A DNA stretch of 64,000 bases from assembly GCA_010909165.1 (NCBI GenBank), contig VJWM01000253.1, positions 1-64,000 on the forward strand, in the 5' to 3' direction. The translations under genes and the position numbers were made by a program. Position 1 is the first letter of the stretch, and each line of letters begins with the position of its first letter. The notes under the pieces are model-generated. The model was not told the DNA's origin, made no database searches, and was given only the letters and a program-made list of their open reading frames with translations. Source of the stretch: Anthoceros angustus (lineage: Eukaryota; Streptophyta; Anthocerotopsida; Anthocerotales; Anthocerotaceae). Below, in pieces: positions 55,971 through 64,000 of this stretch.

Positions 55971-56720
55971 CTCCTTCCACGCATACCATCGCCTCCTGCT
56001 AGCTCGCCCACCAGCAGCCCCAGCGTTGTTCCATCCACAAATCCAGTTTCTCCCGCTTTGTCCATCTTTGCAAGTTTTGAGCTGCGGCCCGTTTGCATGC
56101 TCCTCCTCCAACAACGTTCGGTTCTTCCATTCCTGCTGGTCTAGCCTCATGTCCAGGTCCAGCTCGTGCTCCCATGGCGACCTCCTCGCCTTGCACCTCC
56201 ATGGCCACCTCATGAGTGATTTCCCATGAATCGCCATTTTCTTCTCCGTTTTGCTCAAGCTTCTCATGGGATGCATCTCGCCCTCTCGCACCTACCTCCC
56301 TAGGGCCTTCTCCTTCCACGGCCCCATGGCGCCACGGCCTCGCCAAGTGGGCGCCCTTTTGCTAGCGGCTCTCATGTCCGTTTTGCTTCTTTCTTTTGCC
56401 AACGTGGCCTCCACTTGCAGCCCTCCTGACTGCTCACCCTTGAGGAGCATTCCAGCCTCCTCCTCGCGCCCATACTGGCGCCCTTTTATCCCCTCTCGGT
56501 TCCAGTTGTCTGCTGCGGCCTTTCTGCTGGCGCTCCTTCTTGCTCATTTGACCTCTGCTGGCAGCAAGGCTTGCTGATCAATCCTTAGGCCGTCACAACA
56601 TGCTCACGTCCTCCCCTTGACCCAGGCCGTGGCAACCAACTCCTCGTCAATCGGTCATCATGGCAAGTCGCTCTCCAGTTTCGGGGCGATCGGCATTACG
56701 ATCTTGCTTCCACCTAGTTT
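55971..56720 (-). pseudogene. charged spacer between RNase H and integrase, element C
   Basis: EVQGEEVAMGARAGPGHEARPAG and TLLEEEHANGPQLKTCKDG (56229-56060) with Gly/Arg/Trp-rich low complexity before it. Near-identical to B. Confidence 0.5.
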
Positions 56721-58360
56721 CTACGTCATAATCAAACTCTTGCAGCAGTAGTACCACACTGGCAATCCTTCGACAAATGCTTGTTCACAAGGTACAACGC
56801 AAAATGGATCAACATGAAGCGTCACTTTGCAAGCAAGCGGATAGTGTCTAAACTTCTTGAGTATATGATGCCAAGACCTTCCCTCTGTGGTTGAATAATT
56901 TCTCTCGGCATCCGTAAGTTGTCTCCGGCATAGAAAATTCGGATGATCCGTTTCTTCTCGTCCTTACGGCTTAAGATGGTCCCAATGGCATAGCGGACAC
57001 ATCCGTATACATGGAATGGTTTTCCCAATCGGTGGTTGTAGCGTTGGCGCTCACCAAGCTATCCTTTAAGCCTGAAGGCTTCACCACCTTGCCTCTCCAT
57101 TCAAGGGCATCCTTCTTGGTCAAGCTTGTCAACAAGGCCGCCTTCTTGGCAAAATCCTTGATGAATCTTCTATAGTAACCTACCAAACCTATGAAAGCAC
57201 GCTTTGCTTTGCGTGGCGTCCATCTCGCTATCACCACCTTTCCTATCTACCCACAAACCCCTCACTTTGAAACTCGATGTGCTAGTAAGATTCCTTGTCA
57301 TGCCAAAATAACACTTCCTGGATGAAGTTTCATGTTCGACTCCACGCCGAAACATTGTCTCGGTGCTCGGATGCAATTTCCTTCTTCAAACACAAAAATC
57401 ATCTAGGAAGACCTCCATGAACTTCCTCAAAAATCTCGGAATATGGCATTCACTACGCTGAAAAGTGGGGGCATTGCACAACCCGAGCAACTTAGAATAA
57501 GCATAGGTACCCCAATCCGTTGTGAGCGTGGTCTTGTCCAGGTCCTCCTTCCTCGGAGATGGTTGTAACCGAATAACCATCAGAAGCTATACATCTCGCC
57601 ACCTGCGGTGTCGACGCTGTCCATGAAAGGCAAGGGATGGTGGTCCTTCTTTGTGGCCTCGTTAAACTTCACGAAATCTTGACACACCGCTTTCCTTCTT
57701 TGTTTCTTTGGTACAATCACGATGGGTGCCACCCACTCGCTTGTTAACCGGATAAATCACCCTGCCTCCAAGTATTGGTCTAGGCGATCCTTGACCACCA
57801 TAGAGTACTTAGGATTCATCTATCTTGCTTGATCCTTCGAGTCTTGCCCTCCTTCAATCTATTCGATGTACCCCAATTCTTGAATTCTGTCATGTCGGTA
57901 ATCTTGAAAGCAAATATGTCTACATATTCCTAAGGACCTACAAAACTCCTTCTTCTCTACCACATCTAAGTACCTGAAATCTTGACTACTTTGCTAGGTT
58001 CTAGCTCTAAGTCTCACGACATCTGGATCTACATAGGTACCCTCCGGACTACTACCTGTTCCACGATACTTCATCGGAAAATCTCGATCATATGCTCTCC
58101 CTTCCAAAAGGCTACCCCTTCTGTGCTCCACACCTTAGATCATCTTCTCAGTGGCTTCTACTTGTAGGCGGTACACCAACTTGGGTTTTATTTCCACCAC
58201 TTATTGAGGTCCCGATAAGCGGTCACTACCGAAGAGCTTACCCCCTCAAGTATATCACCAGACGGAGTTCGGACCTCATAGGGTGCCTTGCTCCATGACA
58301 CAAAAGCTACCTCAGTGGCCCTACTCTGACTTAAAGGTGATACCACTACGACCAAAATCG
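56721..58360 (-). pseudogene. pol: reverse transcriptase and RNase H of element C
   Basis: RT in element sense: KTTLTTDWGTYAYSKLLGLCNAP (57545-57480), TFQRSECHIPRFLRKFMEVFLDDFCV (57470-57395) with the FLDD active site intact, and the linker ARWTPRKAKRAFIGLVGYYRRFIKDFAKKAALLTSLTKKD (57235-57115), a very well preserved thumb region. RNase H: LVSANATT, MGKPFHVYGCVRYAIGTILSRKDEKKR (57028-56945), REGLGIIYSRSLDTIRLLAK. Upstream at 57780-57690 are LEAG and VAPIVIVPKK-type pieces. Typical Ty3/gypsy. Confidence 0.83.
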
Positions 58361-58369
58361 AAAACACAG

Positions 58370-58960
58370 ATTAGCCACAACCAAGGTCTTCCTATCAAGA
58401 CCTTGTAGCCTAGATCGACCTTTGGTCTCATGACAATGTAGGTAAGATGGAATGTGAGACCACCAATCACGGTTGGCACATTCTCAACACTCTAACGGTT
58501 TCCTCCTTGTTTGTCCGCCATCCTCAAGAATACCCGGATTGGGAACTTGGTGAAACCAATGGCGTCTCCCTCGTCATCAAGTTGACTTGATCCGAATCTA
58601 ATGGCACATTGGGCACCAAGCACCACCAATCTCAATTTCAATTTCTGCCCCAAATCAACAAGCTCAACCACGTTTACCTCCGGATCCATCGGCCTCCTTC
58701 GTCCCCAGGTTGAGATCCCCTAATGCCTCCTTCACAATTTTGCGGGATCTTGGACTCACCGCAAGTGTCTCAAAAGTGACAAATTCTCGGTCCAATGCAT
58801 GGCCGGAGATCTTATAAACGTTTCCTCCCGTTTGCAGCCCGATGCTGGTCGGCTCCGACCTTATTTTTCTCACTCTTGGTCCTCTATGATTGGGACTCCA
58901 TGATCGTGATTCACAACTTGGGTTCCGCCTCTACCTCCATCTTTGCATCTTGAGTGAGCC
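58370..58960 (-). pseudogene. retropepsin region of element C
   Basis: FAKF-like and RVFLRMADKQGGN (58540-58500), ENVPTVIGGLTFHLTYIVMRP (58490-58430), GYKVLIGRPWLW (58415-58380). N-terminally, GGNVYKISGHALDREFVTFETLA and SPRSRKIVKEA (58850-58720). The GRPWL strand marks the end of the aspartic protease domain. I cannot see an intact DSG. Confidence 0.6.
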
Positions 58961-60129
58961 TTCTTAGCTCGTCCTCCAACATTGCTTTCTTCCCTACTAA
59001 TGTCGGGAGAAACACCTTCCTCCCCTCCTCCGCTTCTGGGTAGGTCGCCCTCCCCGCAGGCACCTACCCCTAGCTTCCCTCATGGACCTCCTCATTTCCT
59101 CCTCCTCTCCAAATTCCGGCTTCCACGAGTCTCTGGCCAAGGTGAGTCCTCCTCACCTTCCTCTTCTTCGTTCCTCTCGCTCGGCGCTTTTCCGGTCCTC
59201 GTCGCTCGGATCTAGTGGTGACCTTGGCCACCAAGCCTTCTTCCTCACTCATTTCTCCCTCATATCCTTCTTCCACAATCCCGAATACATTGTTCATCCG
59301 AGATCAGTGCAGCCCACCTTCAAAGCGGCGTTGAAGTCACGGTGATAGCGTTTGGGTTGGTGCTCCCTTATTGTGCTCTGAACCTCACTCACAGACGTCG
59401 GCTACCACTCTGAACACCTCGGATCTCGACCTTGTGTCCCCCTTGCACACTTGAGAAAAGGTACATACCCCATTTGTCTCTTTGGTTACGGGCAATCATT
59501 GGAATAGTGACCGGTGCTCCACAATTGTAACAACATCCGGTGGAATGAATCATTGGTTGAGATGGTTGGTCTCCATGGACTCCGGGGTAGCGGACCCGTA
59601 CCTCATGATTGCGGTCTTGCGGTTGGTAGGTTGCCCTCATCGGTGAGGCGGTGACCTCCTGCTGCTTTAAGCCTCATCCACATACCAATAATCACCGGGC
59701 ATGACCGGCTCCACATGATTCGCATGGCGGGGCTCGATACATTCCGGTTGGTGTGCAGTTGGTGACAAATCGAGCAATACACCAAGCTGTCTTGCGGGGA
59801 GGCGATCTGTGGCTTGATTCTTCACAGCCTTGACTTCCAACTCGTTAATCGCTTGTCAAAGCCTTCAACGCAATTCCTCCTCCTGCGGTGGGCGTTTCTC
59901 CCTTCTCCATCCGCGCCTTGTTTTCCCTTTTCTTTCCTTCTCCGGCTCGGCCTCCTCTTGCCTCTTCTTAACCTTCTCTAGATCTTTCCTCATCCATTGG
60001 TTTCTCGGATTCTTCATCGGATGACGAGTTTTCCTGGTACCACTCTCCTCACTCTCGGAAGATGAAGATGAAGATGAAGAGGGGAGGAAGAAGAAGACAA
60101 ACTAGATCTCTGGACCCCTTCCTCTTCTT

Positions 60130-60356
60130 GACTCCTTCTCTTTTCCTCCTCCTTCCAACTCTGCACTCCACTCTTACTTCGGATTGCTCCGGCCAAAGTT
60201 TTAGTCCCTCGTCGACAATGTACCTCCATTTTCCTTGATAGACGCTCACAAACCAATCCAGGCGCTTGCTCTGAGTAACAGGTGGGAGGATTGCAGTCCA
60301 GTGCACACTTGGACTCGATCAAATATCCATAGAACCTTCAACGTAATCAAACAATG
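60130..60356 (-). repeat. nested 227-bp duplication in gag, unit 1
   Basis: Starts GACTCCTTCTCTTTTCCTCC; repeated immediately at 60357-60582. Each copy carries the CTCGTCGACAATGTACCTCC word and the CAATGACTCC end. Confidence 0.8.
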
Positions 60357-60582
60357 ACTCCTTCTCTTTTCCTCCTCGCCCAACTCCCGACTCCCACTCT
60401 CCGCCAAGCGGATTGCTCCACAAAGTTTTAGTCCCTCGTCGACAATGTACCTCCATTTTCCTTGATAGGCCGCTCACAAACCAATCCAGCTTGCTCTGAG
60501 TAACGATGTGGGAGGATTAGTCAGTGCACACTTGGGGACTCGATCCAAATATCCATAGAACCGCTCAACGTAATCAAACAAT
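60357..60582 (-). repeat. nested 227-bp duplication in gag, unit 2
   Basis: Second copy of 60130-60356, differing by small indels. Not present in unit 2 of the larger duplication or in element B. Confidence 0.8.
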
Positions 60583-61401
60583 GACTCCGTTTCTTCCTGC
60601 GAAGGGTCTCAACTTTGCCAGGTGTGGTGGGCATGGCGAGCCCTCGGCGGATTCAAGTCTTCAAGAATCCCAATCTCAGGCGCGCCCGTGGTTCGGCCCA
60701 ACCTTCTGGGCATGCCCCTCGGCCGGGAAAGGGCACGGTCGACGGTGTCCTCCAGTTAGCATGAGACACATGCTCAAAGTGCGCTAAATGCCTCGGCGTC
60801 GCCCTTCTTCTTCTCCCAAACTTGACATATTGTTGCCGGGAGGTTGAGGCAAACCTCCTCCCCCCTCAGTTCCACTCATGTTACTTGGATTGTACTGTGA
60901 ATTCAAGTTACCTCCTCTGTGGCTGCGGATCAACCAGCGTTCTGCGGGATGTCGCACAAAGTCTCGAACACGGCCTGGGTGAGGTGTCCCCTGGGCGTCC
61001 ACCAAGTAGTAAGTCGTGGTAATCCGGTCAAGACTAGCGCAAGATCTTGACCACACACGAATTACTTTTCTCCGCCGTCCTCCCCTCCTCTTCTTCCTAG
61101 AGATGAGCTAGATCCCACGGCTCACAGGGGTTCCCAATGTTGAAGGCCCGGCTTCCAAATGAAGTTCTTAAATTCAACCGTATCCTCGTTCATGCACCTC
61201 TTCTTCCGTTTGCCTTCACCAATTCTTCCTCGACAACCTCCTTTCTTCGCTTCTCCAAGTGACCTCGTCGCCCTCTTCTTCACTAGCGCAACCTCCTCCT
61301 CTTCTTGGCTCACCTTGCAGCAAGCGCAAAGCGGCTTCTTCCTCAATTGCCCGTGCCTCTTCTTCCTCTTGAATTGGCGTCTGCGGTTGCAGCACTTTCT
61401 T

Positions 61402-62812
61402 CTCGTGTGGCACGATTCTTCCAGCCTTGACTTTCCGTTAATCGCTTGGTCAAGGCTTCAACGACCCGCAATTCCTCCTCCTGCGGTGGGCGTTTCTCCC
61501 TTCTCCATCCGCGCCTTGTTTTCCCTTTCTTTCCTTCTCCGATCGCGCTCGCCTCCTCTTGCCTCTTCTTAACCTTCTCTAGATCTTTCCTCATCCGTCG
61601 TTCGTAGGCTTTCTCGATTCTTCATCGGATGCGAGTTTTCTGGTACCACTCTCCTCACTCTCGGAAGATGAAGATGAAGATGAAGAGGGGAGGAAGAAGA
61701 AGAAGACAAACTAGATCTCTGGACCCCTTCCTCTTCTTATGACTCCTTCTCTTTTCCTCCTCCTCCCAACTCTGCCGACTCACTCTTACGCCATTGCTCC
61801 GGCCAAAGTTTTAGTCCCTCGTCGACAATGTACCTCCATTTTCCTTGATAGACCGCTCACAAACCAATCCGCTTGCTCCTGCGAGTAACGATGTGGGAGG
61901 ATTGCCGAGTCACGGTGCACACTTGGGGACTCGATCCAAATATCCATAGAACCGTTCAACGTAATCAAACAATGACTCCGTTTCTTCCTGCGAAGGTCCT
62001 CAACTTTGCCAAGGTGTGGTGGGCATATGAGCCCTCGGCGATTGAGGTCTTCAAAGAATCCCAATCTCAGGCGCACTTGCCCGTAAGTTATTGTACCGCT
62101 GGGCATGCCCCTCGGCGGGAAAATTCGCAATCGATCACGGTGTCCTCCAGTTAGCATGAGACACATGCTCAAAGTGCGCACAAATGCCTCCGGCGTCGTC
62201 GCCCTTCTTCTTCTCCCAAACTTGACATATTGTTGCCATTGTGAGGTTGAGGCAAACCTCCTCCCCTCATGTTACTTGACATTGTACTGGAATTCAAGTT
62301 ACCTCCTCACATGGCGGTCGCCCGATCAACCAGCGTTCCCTGGCGGGATGTACAAAGTCTCGAACCACGGCCTGGGTGAGGTGTCCCCTCGGACGCGTCC
62401 ACCAAGGTAGTAAGTCGTAATCCGGTCAAGACTAGGCGCAAGATCTTGACCACACTTGGAATTACGCACTACTCATCGTCCTCCCCTCCTCTTCTTCCTC
62501 GAAGATGAGCTAGATCCCACGGCTCACAGGGGTTCCCAATGTTGAGAAGGCCCAGCTTCCACAAATGAAGCTCTTAAATTCAACCGTATCCTCGTTCATG
62601 CACCTCTTCTTCCGTTTGCCTTGCACCAATTCTTCCTCGACAACCTCCTTTCTTTGCTATCCGTGACCTCGTCGCCCTCTTCTTCACTAAGCAACCTCCT
62701 CCTCTTCTTCGCTCACAGCGCCCTTGCAAGCAAGCGCCAGCGGCTTCTTCCTCAATTGCGTGCCTCTTCTTCCTCTTGAATTCGGCGTCTTTGCGGTTGC
62801 GGCACTTTCTTC
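61402..62812 (-). repeat. gag tandem duplication in element C, unit 2
   Basis: Second copy of 59806-61401 without the nested duplication. Corresponds to the single copy 47649-49050 of element B. Confidence 0.8.
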
Positions 62813-63020
62813 GTCGTTCCTCCTTGCTTTAGATCTCTCAGCGGTGAGGCGATCTCCCCGTTCGCTTATCCCCTTCCTCCTGCTGGGCGCTGCAGCCATC
62901 CTCATGACCCTTCACGGTATCAATATGGAAACCCCCACGTGCCTCCATCACGTGGGAGAGTTCACCAACAACAATCAACTACAGAGATGGGTTTCCCCAC
63001 ACGCATCTATCAAGGCACAA

Positions 63021-63038
63021 GATCCGGCAACGGCGCCA
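63021..63038 (-). other. primer binding site of element C (tRNA-Asp, full form)
   Basis: Element sense TGGCGCCGTTGCCGGATC, three bases after the LTR end. It agrees with the plant tRNA-Asp-primed gypsy site (TGGCGCCGTTGCCGGGGA) except at its end, and is longer than the sites of A and B. Confidence 0.75.
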
Positions 63039-63041
63039 AAA

Positions 63042-64000
63042 TGTGGTGGGCGGATCCGGGGCTTAGGATTCCCACCTGGCCACACTTATCACTTGTCGTT
63101 TTCGTCGTTGGGTTTCGTCCCATGAGACTTGTGGAGCGGTCGGATCTTGAAATCGTCGCTACCTCACTACACTACCTCGGCCTTCTAAACAAGCAGGCGC
63201 CCTCTCGCTCCTCTCTGGCTACACGCTCCTTTGCCCGTAAATTCACCACGCCTCTACCTCGACACCCTCTTGTAGGTCCACACCCCCGTGGTCGGATCAC
63301 GCGTAGGGACCCCCTCGTTGCAGCGACTTCACCACCCGTGATCTTCCACTATTCCTTTCCATCCTTCCCACAATTGGCACATCCTCAACCACCAACTCGG
63401 CGGCGGCCACGCCACTCCGCCTTTGCTCGGTGAATCACCACTCCACGGACCTACAACGACATCCTACGGATGTAGGGCCACCCTCTGGCGGTAGGTCCAC
63501 CGTCTCGCACATAGGGACCCCCTACGGTAGGCGCGACTTCTCCACCCGTGATTTTGAGACCTTAGCCCGGCTTCCGGTCTCGGTTTGGTGCGGTTGGGAC
63601 CCTCCCTTAGGCTCGACTTGGGCCTTCTTCTTACTCTAATCTCTACCTACTCCTCTACTCAACATTCGACTCCACATTCTCCTCAACTCACCTCAACTCA
63701 ACTCCTCATCCTCCTAATCTAACCTTACTTCAAGCTCAGCTAGCTCGCCCTTAGCTGGCTGCACAGGGTGCCTACATAACAAGTTCTTCCTTGGGCGGTT
63801 GCTGTGAGTTTGCAGACGTGAGAACCTCCGAGTCTTTCCTGTAGTCTACCCTCAAGCCGAGTTCCTTGGGCATCGCCACACACCCAAAGCAAAGCAATTT
63901 CACCAACCATTCACAGGGAGCAACTGCGGGCGCGCAAGGGCAGCTCTCCACTCCGACATGAAACTCCCTCTCTACGGGCCTTCGTTAGCTTGCGGCCGAA
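63042..64000 (-). repeat. 5' LTR of element C (type 2), incomplete
   Basis: Starts TGTGGTGGGCGGATCC (plus-strand reading) and follows the other two type-2 LTRs to the window end. The part that should hold the TATA box (about 220 bp further) is outside the window. Confidence 0.82.

Larger units (their letters stand above)
59806..61401 (-). repeat. gag tandem duplication in element C, unit 1
   Basis: Runs from TGTGGCTTGATTCTTC to GCAGCACTTTCTTC, then restarts with TCGTGTGGCACGATTCTTCC. Matches unit 2; contains the nested 227-bp duplication. Confidence 0.8.
58961..63010 (-). pseudogene. gag: gag of element C, enlarged by a 1.4-1.6-kb tandem duplication
   Basis: From the N-terminus (62905 down): Lys/Arg/Glu-rich region, LRTLSMCLMLTGGHRDRLR (62180-62125), LGKVEDLRRKKRSHCLI, YSQEQADWFVSGLSRKMEVHCRRG (61895-61810); then the same capsid-like segment again at 61346-60050, and within that a further 227-bp duplication. 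Knuckle 1 YCSICHQL.HTNR lies at 59790-59738 and knuckle 2 CYNCGAP with GHYSNDC in the next frame at 59540-59489. The charged tail 59297-59070 leads to protease. The duplication doubles the capsid domain and would not be expected in a working Gag. Confidence 0.68.
49306..64000 (-). mobile_element. Ty3/gypsy element C (type-2 LTRs), 5' LTR cut by window end
   Basis: Co-linear with element B, in the same orientation. The interior is 50503-63038 (12.5 kb), 1.7 kb longer than B, explained by a tandem duplication inside gag. The right LTR starts at 63042 and runs out of the window. Primer site, gag, protease, RT-RNase H, integrase and aORF are all recognisable and all broken by indels. Confidence 0.82.

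Noticed and set aside
60050-60110. GA-rich run (GAAGATGAAGATGAAGATGA) as a polyacidic plus-strand peptide
   Set aside because: It is the antisense of a Ser-rich linker (TCT/TCA codons) of gag and occurs at the same place in B and in both gag copies of C.
1-64000. tRNA or rRNA genes
   Set aside because: No cloverleaf with A/B boxes or conserved rRNA words was seen; the tRNA-like matches are primer binding sites of retrotransposons.

Overview
This window reads as repeat-rich nuclear heterochromatin of a land plant. No intact host gene, tRNA, rRNA or CRISPR array was recognised. About 54 of the 64 kb (roughly 9.0-64 kb) is LTR retrotransposon or degraded repeat. Plant origin is inferred from Ty1/copia elements primed by initiator tRNA-Met, and from long (11-15 kb) Ty3/gypsy elements primed by tRNA-Asp that carry a GPY/F integrase tail and an extra ORF downstream of integrase. 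The species cannot be told from sequence alone. Every coding region is broken by many small indels, and most differences between duplicate copies are short gains or losses rather than substitutions. Part of the breakage may therefore be uncorrected sequencing error; coordinates of broken genes are approximate.

Layout. 1-9.03 kb: mostly unassigned sequence, with a possible spliced plus-strand gene of unknown function (about 3.8-7.0 kb, one good intron at 5537-5926), a GTAGTAAA-rich tract (2.85-3.28 kb) and a G-poor CA-rich tract (7.38-7.81 kb). 9.03-20.78 kb: a minus-strand Ty1/copia element (5' LTR, PBS, GC-rich leader, gag, protease, integrase, part of RT) interrupted by a complete plus-strand Ty1/copia element (9683-17387). 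The inner element has 188-bp LTRs and a CATAA target-site duplication, and carries an internal 1.2-kb tandem duplication of its RT/RNase H region. 20.78-22.06 kb: hairpin, degenerate tandem repeat and unassigned sequence.

22.06-64 kb: three head-to-tail minus-strand Ty3/gypsy elements. Element A (22.06-37.24 kb) has type-1 LTRs. Elements B (37.24-50.50 kb) and C (49.31 kb to beyond the window end) have related type-2 LTRs and share the middle LTR, giving LTR-B-LTR-C-LTR. Each reads, in its own sense, 5' LTR, tRNA-Asp PBS, gag with two zinc knuckles, retropepsin, RT, RNase H, a charged spacer, integrase with H2C2 finger, D-D-E core and GPY/F tail, then a spacer, an additional ORF and the 3' LTR.

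The most interesting object is that additional ORF (call it aORF). It is present in all three elements, starts with a basic N-terminus, has a conserved WVYGR..AY.NLE.IEEC motif and a coiled-coil-rich C-terminal half, and lies about 550 bp downstream of an AT-rich TATA-like block that could be its own promoter. I do not recognise its family. LTR TATA boxes and primer sites show how the elements were expressed and copied; the D-to-G change in the inner copia RT active site and the many frameshifts argue that none is autonomous as read here.
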